Shown here: in pieces, positions 1-13,200 of the stretch | Numbering within the stretch: the stretch's first letter is position 1 | Layout of the letters: each line of letters starts with the position of its first letter | From: Blastomyces gilchristii SLH14081 | Taxonomy: Eukaryota > Ascomycota > Eurotiomycetes > Onygenales > Ajellomycetaceae | Reading direction: 5' to 3' | NCBI RefSeq assembly: GCF_000003855.2 | Contig: NW_003101678.1 | Span: 1,921,587 to 1,985,586, forward strand | Length of the DNA stretch: 64,000 nucleotides | The notes under the pieces: generated by a model | Seen by the model: only the letters and a program-made list of their open reading frames with translations | Told to the model about the DNA's origin: nothing | Database searches by the model: none | Program-made: the position numbers and the translations under genes

Positions 1-854
1 CAAGAATTTCTCTCATGAATTTCATGAATAAGACAGACAAAGATGATCTTGAAGAATATAAAATTCTCTGACTTCTGATAAAAATAAATCTCATAGAGAG
101 ACTCTATTTTCATAATATCAGAGACTGAGTGTTATTAAAAAGTGTTACTTTCATATAATACATATATACTTACTATAATAATTCATTCTCTATGTATATA
201 ACTGAGAGTTACTGCTTTCTCACATTACATAACTCTTTCTGAAATACTGACATCAGTTTGTAATTTATATAGTCTCTCAGTTCAGCATGCACTGCATGTA
301 TACAGTTCTGAATACTGAGAGTGTATTGATTATTATAATCTGATATAATACTCACTTTTCACAGATCATATTTCATTTAAGAGAGAGAGAGAGAAAGATA
401 CAACTGTGATTTTATTAAGAAGAGATAAATAATTAGTAATATTAAATATAATTTAATTCTTCTGCATTTAAAATTTGATTAGTCTATACTCTTTAATTTG
501 AGAGTTTTTAAGACTGTTTTAATAGTTTTCATATCAGCTTGAACTTAGTGATGAGTTGAAGAAGAAGAGAAAAGAGAGAAGAAAGAAATAAGAATAACTT
601 ATTTTTATAATATAAAAATAGAGAATTGCTGTAATTATTCTCTCTAGTAATAAAGATCTGTTTTCTACATGTATCTCTGATATAGATTATATAATAACTG
701 TATACAAAGAATATCAACACTGTATACATTGAATGAAGATAATGTTGCTATATAACACTGTAGCTGTTTTTATATATCTCTGAAAGCTGTTAATATTTTC
801 TTTATCTCTTTATATTTGATAAGTCAGTAATATATTTCAATGCACTCTCTCTTT

Positions 855-986
855 CATCATCATTATCATCATTATCACTATTATTATCATCATTATTATT
901 ATTATCATCATCATTATTAACATCATCACTATTATCATTATTATTATCATCATCATCATCATTATTATTATCACTATTATCATATT
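855..986. repeat. trinucleotide microsatellite (ATT/ATC)n inside hAT-1
   Basis: About 130 bp consist almost only of the triplets att, atc and act. The same position in hAT-2 (45962-46091) carries a similar but rearranged array, so the microsatellite belongs to the transposon family and has diverged by slippage. Confidence 0.9.
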
Positions 987-1574
987 ATTTCTGACTGTCT
1001 CTTCTGCCTCTATCTCTCTTCAATACTCACTGAAATTAATTATGTTATTTCTCTTCAAATATTCTGCAGTTCTGTGAATCATCAAGAGATGTGAGCACTG
1101 TTACAGATTGAAGAAAGAGAAGAAGAAGATGTTTAAGTGAGAGAAGACAGATTGTAAGATATATTATAATATCTTGAAGAGACTTTATAAGAGAGTAGAA
1201 TAATAATGATTTTAAGTAATACTTCTGATAGATTTAAACTGAACTAAGTATAGAAATAATACAGATAACACTGCCTGTAAGAGATTGAAGAAGAAGACAG
1301 TGCAGAGTCTTATACAGTAGTAGTAAGATCAGAAGAAGTTCTGAGAATAATTTAAGTTCAAGATGAAGAGAGAGAGAGAGAAGAAGAGTATTACTATAAA
1401 TAAATAACAGTAGAAGAAGATTAAGAGAGTATTAAAGTGAGAGATAAAGAAGTTAAAACTGATAAGTTTTTTATTTATTAAGAGATAATGATTTTTAATA
1501 ATACTTCTATTCTCTAATTAATTAGCAGAAGCTGACAGAGAAGAAGAGAATTAAGATCTTATTCAGGTCTTGAA

Positions 1575-1860
1575 TACACTTCATAATTCAGAATATTGAG
1601 AAGACAGCTCTGCTCTCTGAGCATGTTAATCTACCTATCACTGAGATGAAACCTGAGACAGTAGATCAGAAAATGCAGGATTTTAAGATACAGATTGATC
1701 TGACTGAGAGAGAGCAGTGAGAACTCTTCTCTGAGAAGACAGCAGAGAGAGATTTTGAGATGATTATTATCTCAGATAAGAAGAAGAAGAAGAAGAAGAA
1801 GAATAAGAAGTGAATTATAAAGAATGAGAAAAAGAATGAGAAAGAGAAGAAGTAGATTTT
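1575..1860 (+). pseudogene. hAT-1 upstream open frame, Lys-rich C-terminus, function unknown
   Basis: One forward frame here is mostly open and is shared with hAT-2 at about 46690-46970. It encodes roughly 85 residues with segments such as KTALLSEHVNLPITEMKPET, then a run of about nine lysines and further charged residues. The few stops are TGA/TAG at positions that could have been Trp or Gln. Preservation of the frame in both copies suggests an extra protein, or an N-terminal transposase segment, ahead of the hAT transposase. I do not recognise the domain. It could also be a coincidental frame in purine-rich DNA. Confidence 0.4.
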
Positions 1861-3989
1861 TTTCTTTTTATATTAGTTAGTTATAAGTTTAAGTTTTTAA
1901 TTATTAATAATTAAAATTGATTTTAAGTTTTCAAAAATTATTGTACAAGTTGTAATCAAGTCAGGAATAATATATATATATATATATATTTAACTATCAT
2001 GATTTATAAATCACTATAATGTATAAGTATCAACATTTTTTCAATATTGATATTCATAATATTAATATATTTTTAATAATATTATCTGATAATATAATTT
2101 GATAATACACTCTTTTACAATATTTAACATATTTTAAGAAATATAATAGAGATTAATCAAGATTGTTTATTTACTTTTATATATTAATAATATTTAATCT
2201 GAGTTGGTACTAAAATTATAACTAAGTTAAGAAACAAGATTATTTTCTCTTATATTAATTCTTCTTACATACATCAGTAATCAGTTATTAAAAATAAATT
2301 ATTATCTTTCTTAAATTATTATTATATCTTCTGAATTCACTTCTTTCACTTCTTTTATTTCTATTAAAGATTTATAAACTTTTTAAGAAATCACTGTGAA
2401 TTATAAAGTCTATATTATTTAAAATTTAATACAGAATACTCTCTTTTAATTATAATGAATAATTACTTCATTCTTCACATCTGATTTCAGGTCATAAAAT
2501 TTATGAAAAACTCAACACAAATACTGAGATAAACTATGAAATAATTATTGATAGATTATATTATAGATTACTGAAGAGTTATCTCTCTACTATAATCACT
2601 ATAACTTTATTCAGAAATATTCATTATAAACTGATTATAGCTCTGAAGAAATTTTCTGATATCTGAAGTTATCAGAATACAGATAATAAAAGAAAAATAA
2701 TCAGAAAATTACTACTGAGCTGATAAGTTACTCTATTAGATAATAATTTTTAATAATACTAACTTTCTAATTTGAAGAAAATCATGTCAAAATAATTATA
2801 TATCAGTACTCTGATTTCATAACTCTTATCTAATAACTTTCATGAATAATTATTTTATATATATATATCTCTGAATCTTTCTCTTTAATCAATTGAAAAC
2901 TCTGAATTCTGAACACTTCTTTAAATACTTAATTCAAATCTTCATATTTTATATCAATTCTGTCTTCAGTTCAACCTTGAGATACACTATAAAGTTAATA
3001 TATAATATCTAGAATCAGAGTTGAAGAATCATTGAAAAGTGTCTCTCACAGTGAATATATAAACTAGTATAAATAATCTTATATTTATTAAAATTATATG
3101 TTATTATATTGATGAGAACTGAACTTATTAAGAGATATTAATTGAATTTGAATCATTAATTAGTAGTCATACTGAGAATTATATAACAGAGATATTAATG
3201 ACTGTGATTAAAAATAACTATTAAAATATTAGTCTCAGTCTTCTTACAATTATAACTGATAATGCTGTGAATAACTACACTATAATAAAGAGCTTGAAGC
3301 AAAAATTGACTTTGTATTTCTAAAATAATAAAAAAGGTTATATCTTCTGCATTACTTATATGATTCAACTTATAATACAAACACTGATAAAGAATCTTAA
3401 TATCAAGATAAAAAATAATAAAATGACTGATTCTTGAGATGAGAATGAGATAAAAGTGATTACTTAAGTAACTTTTACATTTACTTTGTAAAAGATAATA
3501 TTTTTTGATAATACTTTTTAATATTACTTTTTAATAATGCTTTTTAGTAACACTACTATTAATTTTGAATAGATTGATTAATAATTTAAATATCACAGAT
3601 TCAAAATATTACTAATGTGATTTGTATCTTCTCTAAATAATAATAATGATTTTATAATATTTAATAAATAAATAAATCAATCATATCACTGAATATGATA
3701 CAGAATGTTAGAACACAGTGAAGTTCAATATATAGAATAACTATTCAGACTCTTCAATTATATCAGATAATTAATTATTGAGTGTAACACTCTGATCAGA
3801 AAAATATTCAGATATTGAAACTTTCTGATATGAAGTGAACTCAGTTGAAATATATGATTGATTTACTGTTTCAGTTTTATAAGATAATAAAGACAGTCTC
3901 AATCACTTGTACATTAATGCTGCAGTCAGTCTGATAAGTATATAACAGTTTATTTACTTATCTTAAGAAGCAGTTGAATCACTTAAAAA

Positions 3990-4640
3990 GAAATTCAGTC
4001 TGAGATAATACTATAGCACAGGCTATTATTACTGTAAGAGATAAACTAGTATATTATTACAGCAAAACTGAACAATCTTTTACAGAGTATTATACTATAG
4101 CAGCTCTACTAGATCTCTTTTATCAAGTTAATATCTACACTTCTCAAGATTAGATAGAGAAGAAATGAGACTTATATATTAAATTAGTCTGAGACTACTA
4201 TAATGTCAACTATCAGAGATTTGAATGAGCAGATATTCAAGATATGAAGACAGTGAAATATAATTCTCTAATAAGTAACAATCTTTGATAATACTTCATA
4301 TTTCATAGAACTATAATACTAACTTTGAAACAGAACTTGTATACATTGATTGCAATCAAAAATCAGGTAAAACTATATACTTATAAAACTGAATTTAACT
4401 GCTATCTTCAAGATAATCTGATGAATTTGCATGTTAAATCAATTCTAGAGTTATAAAAAATTGTTGAGAGTATATATTTAACTATTGCACTGATAATATA
4501 TAATATTCTGATAATTTTATTAACAGAGATGAGAATAAAGTAAAAGTTCAACTCAAGTCAAGATATTTATCACTATCATCAGAGATAATTATAAGAAGAA
4601 ATAATTAAGAAACTCATAATTATAAAACATGAAATTATCA
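3990..4640 (+). pseudogene. hAT transposase remnant (C-terminal catalytic/dimerisation region)
   Basis: Forward translation gives a recognisable hAT C-terminus. A segment around 4030-4140 reads DKLVYYYSKTEQSFTEYYTI followed by AALLD, the usual region just before the last catalytic residue of fungal hAT transposases. About 250 bp later (4385-4600) comes the hAT dimerisation motif, seen as NLHVKSILEL, a stop where Trp is expected, then KIVES and a degenerate Tyr-Pro-x-Ile-Ala-x-x-x-x-(D/N)-Ile-Leu pattern. TGA and TAG stops interrupt it many times, so the gene is dead. The same region is present, equally broken, in hAT-2. The N-terminal part is too mutated to delimit by eye. Confidence 0.75.
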
Positions 4641-5058
4641 GACAGTTTAATATCTCTGATCACAGTATATCAGAGAAGTGTAGTTTTCATGAGAAAGTAA
4701 AGAATAAACTTGCACAAGAATGTATTTAGTTGTTTCATGAGCATTATCAATAATCATTATCAAATTCTGATTATATAAGCAATCACTGAATGAACTGAAT
4801 GAGACTGATTTTAATCTTCAGTCTCAGTTTCATTCTGATTTTGAAAGAATGATCATCTTTCACAGTTTATTCTGAGAAATTACTCTCATTTCACTGTTCT
4901 TGAATTAAATCTGGTCATTTTTCACATCATTTCTCTCAGAAATGGTTCATTTTCAGATTTTTTTGAGGCTTGGTCCTGGTGGAACTCACGCCAAGAAATG
5001 TATGAGATCAGACTAAATGAGACCAAATGTGAAATTCATGGTCCCGCCGGTCAGTTTA

Positions 5059-5288
5059 CTTCTTACAGATTCTTTATCTTTATTTCTATCTCTTATATAA
5101 TTAATAGAGTTAGCAGCTCTTGACTATATATAACTATATAAACTGAAGTTCATAACTACTATTTATAACTCAGCTTAAATACTATTATAATAATAATCTC
5201 TACATTTTATCTTTTTACTGTAAATACTTTTAGTAGTTAATAGTACATATTATGTCAAGCTGTAAACATCTGAATAATCACCTGCGAG
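5059..5288 (-). mobile_element. gypsy-B LTR, reverse orientation, left piece (interrupted by hAT-1 and gypsy A1)
   Basis: The sequence is the reverse complement of the 258-bp LTRs at 7998-8255 and 14994-15251. It lacks the terminal 14 bp, cut off by the hAT-1 insertion. Its other end resumes as 14 bp at 18179-18192 (ending ttcttaca) after gypsy A1. The A1 target duplication is gcgag at 5284-5288 and gcaag at 18174-18178. The window does not show whether this is a solo LTR or the end of a longer element. Confidence 0.88.
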
Positions 5289-5581
5289 TGTGGCGGGCTG
5301 CGCCTGATGAATCATATAGACTATTCTATTACACACTTCACAGATTTCTACCACTCTGATTCTCGGTCATCAATCCTCAGCTGAAAACCTACAGAATTCC
5401 TATTCTTCCGCTCTGAAGCTTCATCACATACACCAGCATACATCACTGTGCACGCGTATAAATATTCACTCTGATCACTGATTTCTGCACTTTCTCTTTT
5501 CTTTCCTTCTTTAACATTTTTCACTTTGTTATATAAGATCTATAAACATTATACTGATCTATTCAGTGTAGGCCTCTTATA
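5289..5581 (+). repeat. gypsy A1 5' LTR
   Basis: Starts TGTGGCGGGCTGCGCC and ends gcctcttata (TG...TA, mutated from CA). It retains several CpGs, so it is less mutated than the interior. Confidence 0.9.
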
Positions 5582-5650
5582 CTTGAAAAACATTCATCAT
5601 CTTCTCATTAAAAATGATTATTCATTGAGAAGATATCTGAATATGTAACA

Positions 5651-7992
5651 ATGTGTAAGAAAGAGAAACAATCAGTTAAAGTGAATACTGAGTTCTCAGA
5701 TAGAAGCTTGCTCATCAGTCACTCTGACTCTGTAATAAAATCTTATAAGAGAATATCAGTGAAAGACCTGAGAGTTCTAACATCTCAGACATATGAGATA
5801 TTCATACAATTACACTTCTTCAGATATCACAGATATCACACATCTGACAAATGATATAATCATATTCAATGATAATATCAGAGAACTCTTGAATGTGAAT
5901 ATAGAAGTAATATCACAGTGACTCTGAGTAATGTTGAAATTACAACAGTAACAGATAGCTGATATGCATGCAACTCAATAACTTCAATATAAGAAAATTT
6001 AACAATTAACTCAACAAGAAATTCATGCAATTTCAATATCTACAGAATTGAATATAAAAGTACTGAAAGAACACTTAGATGCTTCTGTATATTTTAATAC
6101 TTTTAATCTCACTCTCTACTCATCATGAAGAATGGAAATGCTTACAAAACTAAGTGTAGATAAAGATATCATCAGTTCATTAATTAATCAAGATTGATAT
6201 ATTAATGAATGATTGAAGAATCACATGAAACAGAAGTTTCATTTATAAAAGGCATGTAAATTCATATTGTAAATGCCTGATAATATCATCAAACATCTTA
6301 ATATTCTGTTTCAAGACACTGTCATGCAACAGAAAGCATTAGATTGATTACAGAGTGCTTAACAGAGAAACACTTCTCTTACAACATTTATTCCTGACTT
6401 TGACACTCAGATCTTAGAAGCAGGTGATCAATCTTGAGAGAACTAAATGAAAATTAGCATGCTTAAGAAGACATTGACTTTCAAACTCTTACAGACTCTT
6501 ATAAGTGTAAATGAAGACTTAACTTATAAAGGCTTCTGCACACAGCTCTGAATATTGAATGACTGTCTTATCAAGCTCAAGAGTATACAGAACAGTGGCA
6601 GAAGATATTATATCTCAGACACTCATACATCTATGCTGAAGAATAACAGCAATGATGCAGATGTTATGAACTGAATAGATTGAAATATCTATACATAAGC
6701 AAGAGTTTCTGCTGTTCAAACAGGCTTCTGAGTTCCTGAAATCACTTCTGAAGAAGTCACTGACTGATGTCAATGTGAAGTATACATTAACTGTAACTAA
6801 TCAGAAACACATCACTTTCAACTGTCAATTGATCTATATGTCTCCTCACTCAAAGAATGAATCAGTGTCTGTCCGCGCCAATCACATTGCAGTGAAGAAA
6901 GATTTGAAAGATAACTATAAGAATGTCTCAATGAAATAGAGAAAAGATTAGCTTCTGTTCAAATTTATAAACAGAAGCTTAAAGAGATCAGATAACAATA
7001 ATTTGAAGAGAAAATGATAATGAATACAATTCTTATATCTACTGTGATTGATAACATGTATAATATGAAAGTCATAGTAGACAGTGATCTATATCACTAT
7101 GCAATGATTAAATCTTTAGTTGTAAGATGTTATAATCTTCAGTATATTCTCTTATTAAAACTCTGACTTCTTACAGAATTTAATGATTCAAAAGATGTTT
7201 GCATCTGTTACATAGTAAAACTAAATATAGATATTGAAGAATATTAACATGAAGATATCTATACATATGAAGTTGATAATCTTGATTATAATCTTATATT
7301 AGAACTTGTCTGACTATCTGAACAAGATATCTTATTAAATGCTTAAAACAGAAGCTTGATATTCTTTAACAATGATAGAATTCATGAAGATGATATTCAC
7401 AAGACTATGAATCTTACACAGATCTCTGTCAATGCTTATAAAATGCTCTGAAAAAGAAGTCATCATCAAAATCACTGACAGAGTTGTCAATAAAATCACT
7501 GATAGCAGAATCATGTATCAATCTATTTCATCAGTCTGACTGATATTAAGAAAGCTCTAGAGAAGTTATTCTGTACTATAATAACAGATTCTCATACAAA
7601 ACTCTCTTAATAATATCATGAATATCTAGATGTCTTCTGACAAGACAACATTACAAATTTACCCCTCTTATGAGATTCAAAAATAGATCACAGTATCAAG
7701 TTAGAGAAGTAGAATGATAAGAAGTCTGAATCATTATGAGACTCTCTTTATAATATGTCTTGAGATGAACTTCTTCTTCTTCAGAAGACACTCAATGATC
7801 TATTGAATAAGAAATTCATATATATTAGCAACTCTTCTGCTGCAGCTTCTATTCTCTTTGCAAAGAAATCAGATGAAGAACTTCAATTCTGTATGAACTA
7901 TCAAGATTTGAACAGATTGATAAAGAAAGATTATTATCTCTTATCTCTCATCAATAAAATCTTAGCATGTATTGAACAAGCTCAATGATTTA
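5651..7992 (+). pseudogene. gypsy A1 gag, protease and start of reverse transcriptase (broken)
   Basis: The reading frame is visible but full of TGA/TAA/TAG. A 67-codon open N-terminal gag piece begins at 5651 (MCKKEKQSVK). Gag continues to a Cys-rich zinc-knuckle-like stretch at about 6766-6830. A retropepsin-like segment lies near 7040-7260, parallel to the clearer copy in gypsy A4 at 36841-37068. The RT N-terminus at 7803-7988 is clear: FIYISNSSAAASILFAKKSD, then a CMNYQDLNRL motif typical of gypsy RT. Translation stops at the gypsy-B insertion and resumes in the same domain at 15257. Confidence 0.82.
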
Positions 7993-7997
7993 CAAAG

Positions 7998-8255
7998 TGT
8001 AAGAATAAGAGCTCGCAGGCGATTATTCGGGTGTTTGCAGCTTGGCGTGATATGTACTGTTAACTACTAGAAGTATTCACAGTAGAAAGATAAAATGTAG
8101 AGATCAAATGTATAATAGCATTCAAGCTGAGTTGTGAATAGTATTCATGAACTCCAGTCTATATAGTTATGTGTAGCTAAGGGCTGCTAACTCTATTGAT
8201 TATGTGAGAGATAGAAATAGAGATAAAGAATCTGTGAGAAGCAGAATTTCTTACA
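7998..8255 (-). repeat. gypsy B 3' LTR
   Basis: Starts TGTAAGAATAAGAGCTCGCA and ends tttcttaca. This left copy keeps more GC in its first 60 bp than the right copy. Confidence 0.92.
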
Positions 8256-10070
8256 TATTCTCTCCTCTCTAAGACTTTGTTCATGAAGTCTTTCACTGAG
8301 TGACTTCATAGAATCAGCTCAGCACTGCAGTGATACTCACTAAAAACTCTTCACATCTATAAAAAAACCTCAGTGAGGAAAAATTCCTTGTTACTATAAA
8401 GAGAAAAGAGTCTATCACTCAGTTTCTTATTCTATGAGATTCTTTGTAATCTACAGATTCTTCTCTGACTATTATACAGATTAATCTCACATCTTTCATA
8501 CAGAAGAGTTCTGATTAACTCTTAATTATTTTCATAAAATTCTTGTATGATTATCATGCAGATTCATCTTATATATAAATCACTCTCTGTGAGATTATTC
8601 TTATCAAAGAGAAGTATTTGTAAGTTAATCTTTTACTCATTCTTATGAATTATTGTTCTTTGACACTGTAGAATTATGAGGAATTTTTCATTCTTTCATT
8701 AACTCTGTAGAATTGTAGAATTAAGATATCTGTAATCTATAATCACTCTTTATAGTTATATAGAAAGATTCAGATCTGTAATTCATAATTATTTTTTATT
8801 TACTAGAGTGATCTGACTGTTCTGTGAGATTATTCACAGTGTAAATAAATCTCTCTAGAGTAGTATAAATATCTCAGATCTGTTTATAAAATCTTATCTT
8901 CTTTTCTCTTTTTCTATAATAGCTTTTATTTCTATAAACTGTGAGTATCTTCATTCATTCATAAAGTGTTTTTACTCAGATAACAGAGAGAGAGTGTTTC
9001 TAATAATATCTGTATATTAGTTCAAGAACTTCTCAAGAATAAAAAAATTTTCAATTTTAATATCTTTGTAAATAATGTCTGACTGCTGCTGAGCTTCTTA
9101 TGAGCATTCTTATAACTTCTCTAATCACTTTTTATCAGCTGATAAAGCAGAGATATCACTGTTCATAACACTGTCTTTATTCTTCTCAACTCTGTCATCA
9201 TATCTGATCTTCAGATCAGCAGTCAATCTCATGTCTCTCTCAGACCAGTCTCTGACTTCAAGCAGTGTAGTTCTGTTCTTTGCTATAAGTCTTCTCATAA
9301 GTAATTTCTTACAGACTCTAGCTAATAGTTCTTGCAAAGCTTTCAGTGTTATCAGTGTCTTCTGTAGCTCTGCAGATCTATAACTATCTTCTCTCTATCT
9401 GCACAATCTCTGATCAGGTATATGTAAATATGTCTAGGTTTTCTATTAACAGTTCTCATGTCACAGCACATTTTCACAATCTTATTATCAATGAAAGATG
9501 AGTCTCTGAGTACCTGTAAAATCTGAGTAATCAAGATAATATGAATATTATGCATTCATGACAGAAGTTGATCTGAGTAGATAAGCTCTCTCTCTATATC
9601 TCAATTATTTCTGAGCTGAATACTTCAGCACAACTGAGACAGCAGACACAGCTTCATAAGAAGTATCTGATTATATATACAGATGATCAGTCTTCAAGAC
9701 TCTGCTATAACTATGTATATTCTGATATCTGACTTCTCTGAAGTCTGTGCATTTTTAACAGTCTTTATATCAAATACAACAATTGTCTGTACTGCAGATA
9801 TAATACTCTCTACTTCTTTAAAGAGAAGAATTGATAGTCACAGAAAGATTGAGTATTATAGATATTAAGAATATAAGTGTGAATTTTCTTTATTTTTTCT
9901 TTATTAATCTCTAAATTGTGTTCACAGTTCTATTTTTATTTTCTTATTTTTTAGCTTTAATAAGAATATGATTTCTTCTTTTCTTTTTATACACTGTAGA
10001 CTGTTCATCTCAGTAGAAACTCATTATTTTATAAACTAGAATTTATAAATAATAGTGTTAATATCTTTGT
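8256..10070 (-). other. gypsy B region between pol and 3' LTR, unassigned
   Basis: About 1.8 kb separate the chromodomain-like end of pol from the 3' LTR, much longer than in gypsy A. Several minus-strand frames are partly open, notably 9352-9555 and 9125-9337. The latter is charged and Arg/Lys-rich, with a segment RTTLLEVRDWSERDMRLTAD. I do not recognise a domain. It may be the wreck of an extra open frame or a long 3' untranslated region. Confidence 0.55.
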
Positions 10071-10079
10071 TATAATCAG

Positions 10080-13000
10080 GTTCTTAGTAAAGATTATATT
10101 ATTCTAGCTTATCAGAATTTACAGTATAAAAGTCATGTCTCAGCTTTCATAGATATCTTATCTGTTCAGATGATTTCTAAGTGAACTTATTCATCTTATC
10201 AGAATACTCTTATTATTAAATCTTGAATCAGAGCTTATAATCTCACTTCTCTGAGTTAATAATTTCTTTAATCTGATATTCTCTTTCACTCTCTAGTGCT
10301 TTATAAACAGAGTGATGAGTCACAGAATCCTCTTCTAAGAATTTCTTATATTCACAGAGTAAAGAGACATGAAAAATATTATATATTTATAACTCAGATA
10401 ACAGTTTCAATCTATAGAACTGTAAACTAACTTTCTTTATAATCTTATAAGACTCTGTTTATAAGAGATTCAGCTTCTTACTAACTCTTCATGTTATAAT
10501 ATTTTCTAGACTTAGTCAGACTCTATCATCTTTCTTGACACTCTTTATAATATACTTAAAGTTATAGTATCTCTTCTGATACTCTTAAGTCTTTCTCAAG
10601 AATTCACAGGCTTTCTTCTGAATATTCTAAATTCTCTCAGCTCATTCACAGATATTATCACACTCTATAGTATACTCTTGCAGATTTATCAAGATCATTC
10701 ACAGATAAGTCTTAGTGAGTATCTTAAAGAGAGTTTTATCTGTGCTGACATGTTTTAAGTTGTTGTATATAAACTCTGTAAGTAATAATTAATACACTCA
10801 GTCATTCTAATTGTAATTGATAAAGCACTGTAGATACTGTTTCAATATACTTATCAGATATTCTATCTAATCATCTATTTATTAATGAAAAGCTATGCTT
10901 AGATCTTATAAGATCTTCAGTATAGTTATCAGATTAGATCAGAAATTCTCTACAAAGATTAATTCTCTATCTGAGACAATGTTCACAGACAATTCATATA
11001 ATCAGATCATATCACAGATGAAGATATAAGTTAAATTCTTTAACTTTAAGTTTTTATAAGTGAGTATAAAGTGTGTTATCTTGATAAAGTGATCTACTAT
11101 CATCAGCACACTGTTAAAGCAGGTATTATATATGTTCTTACTTTTAGAGAGACTTATAAGAGTGTTCATTTCTAGCTATTTTCAAGATTTCTGCAGAATG
11201 AGTAGAGAAATAAGTTCTTTATATAATCTGAACTATACTATCTACAAATTCTGATAAATAGTATAAGAATTCACTATCTTCTTTATAAGTTCTCATATAT
11301 TCAGTCAGAAGTATTTTCTTATAAGTAACTCATGAGTTCTAGTATCTGTAAAATAACTCACTAGAGAAGAGTCATATTATCTTTTAATAAGTTCTATGCA
11401 TAGAAACTCATTTATAAGTATATAAATTCAGCTCTCTCTTCACAAGAGACTATTTAAGTCTCTTCAATTCTTTATTTCTGCAGGATTGATTTCTGCTGTG
11501 AGCAGTTTTTAAATATACTGAGTATATTTATTCTTCAGTTGCAGTTCAGATAATCTGAATAGAAGATCTTACAAAGACTTATACTCTGTTTTCTCTTATA
11601 TCAGATCTTTCACAGTGCTTCTCAAAGTCTGTAAATTCTTCAGATTATGAATACTCTCTTCAAGAATTCTTACAGAGATCTTCAGAGTATTGACTCTCAG
11701 TGTTATAGAGAGTAGTTATACAGGCTTCTTCTCTTTCTCTTCTCTCTTCTCTTATAGAAAATTGAGAGACTCTTCAGTTAATCTCTTTACAACACTCAGT
11801 CTGAGTATTCTGTGACACTTTTCTATCTTCTCTAGTCTCTCTGTGTCTGTTATTCTGATCTTCTTAACATAGTCTGATCTATGAGAGAGTTCATCTGCTG
11901 AGTTCTTAGTTTTCTTAATATACTCTATCTTGAATCAGAACTCACTCAGTCTCTGAGCTCAGCAGACCTGCTGCTGTGAGAGTTTCTCAATTAAAGTAAA
12001 CTATTATAAGCTGTTATGATCAGTTCTAACAGTAATCACTATTATAAGGTTCTTAAAGTAGTGATATCAGTGATGAAAGAATTTCACTATTATAAAAAGC
12101 TTCTAATTATAAATATTATAGTTAATCTCTGTGAGTTGTATCTTTTATAAGAAAAAGATCACTGAAACTCAGTTCTCATTTAACTATAGTTATAAGACTA
12201 TTTCTGAAATTGTAAAGAAGAAGACATCTGTCTTCAATCTAATTAAGAGTAAGAGATTAAAGTGAAATAGTATCACTGTATTTATAAATATCTGTTTCAA
12301 TCTTATAAAGAGTCTATAAGCTTCTGAGATAAGAAAGTTCTTATAGTTCTCTCTTCTTAACAATTATTTCATTCTTTATTCATAGAATAACTTCTTCTTA
12401 TTTTCACTCTTCAGTATGTCTGTAAGAGTTAAGAAGATTCTTATGAATATAAAGATAAATCATCTATAGAAATTCACAAAGCTCAGAAAGATCTGAATCT
12501 TATAAATACTAGTTAGCTTTAGTTATAATAGAATAGTCTCAATCTGTAAAGATTTCATCTGAATATTATCTACAGTGATTATATATTCTAGGAAATTAAT
12601 CTGATAAGCACTGAAGTTGTACTTTGTAAGCTTAATATACAGTTCTATCTCATCTAAGATCTTCAATACACTTTGTATATACTCAGTGTGTTCTTTCTTC
12701 TTTATAAAGTACATCATCACATCATTCAGATATATTATCATGAAGACATTCAAATATATATGAAGTGTTTTATTAATGAAAGACTGAAATGCTATGAAGA
12801 TATTAGTCAAATCAAAAGATATTACTAGATATTCAAATAATCTCAGTACAGTTCTAAAGACAGTCTTTTATTCATTCTCAGACTATATTTACAGCTGTGT
12901 ATATATATTAATCATATTCAGTTGTATGAATATAACAGCTTCTGTAAGACAGTTAATCACATTCTCAATCAGAGATAGAGAGTAGTAACTCTTTATTATC

Positions 13001-13200
13001 TTGAAGTTCAGATTACAGTAGTCTATATATAATCTGAGATCTTCATTCTTGTTCTTTATAAATATCATAGAGACTTTCACAGAGGCCTGTGAAGATCAGA
13101 TAAAGTCATTCTTTAAATTCTTCTTCACATAGACTTATAAGACCTCTGTCTTATAATGAGAGAGCTTATAGATTGATTCTCAGAAGAGTTTCTACTCTTT
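10080..13200 (-). pseudogene. gypsy B pol (RT, RNase H, integrase, chromodomain), broken
   Basis: Minus-strand translation gives gypsy RT at 12889-13080 (MIFIKNKNEDLRLYIDYCNL) and 12523-12810, where HIYLNVFMIIYLNDVMMYFI holds the polymerase box as YLND and is followed by KKKEHTEYIQSVLKILDE. RNase H and integrase should lie between about 12,480 and 10,400. The integrase C-terminus is visible near 10,330-10,500, and a chromodomain-like stretch at 10,080-10,310 includes EREYQIKEII. TGA and TAG stops are frequent, so the gene is inactive. Confidence 0.8.

Larger units (their letters stand above)
1..5058 (+). mobile_element. hAT-1: hAT-family DNA transposon, left end outside window
   Basis: This stretch aligns end to end with 45111-50168 (hAT-2); the differences are almost all C/T and G/A transitions. 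The right terminus CAGTTTA at 5052-5058 is the mutated form of the CAGTCTA terminus of hAT-2. Base 1 corresponds to about base 790 of the 5848-bp element, so roughly 790 bp lie outside the window. It is inserted into the first bases of a reverse-oriented gypsy-B LTR that continues at 5059. The predicted 8-bp target duplication on the right is cttcttac (5059-5066). Confidence 0.85.

Noticed and set aside
855..986. A CRISPR-like or other regular array at the ATT/ATC stretches.
   Set aside because: There are no spacers or fixed unit; they are simple trinucleotide microsatellites inside the two hAT copies.
5651..7988. Treating the open pieces at 5651-5854 and 7803-7988 as separate host genes.
   Set aside because: They are gag and RT fragments of gypsy A1, collinear with A4 and A5.
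9125..9555. An envelope-like gene in gypsy B.
   Set aside because: No signal peptide, membrane segment or cleavage-like motif is visible in the open pieces, so there is no basis for an envelope call.
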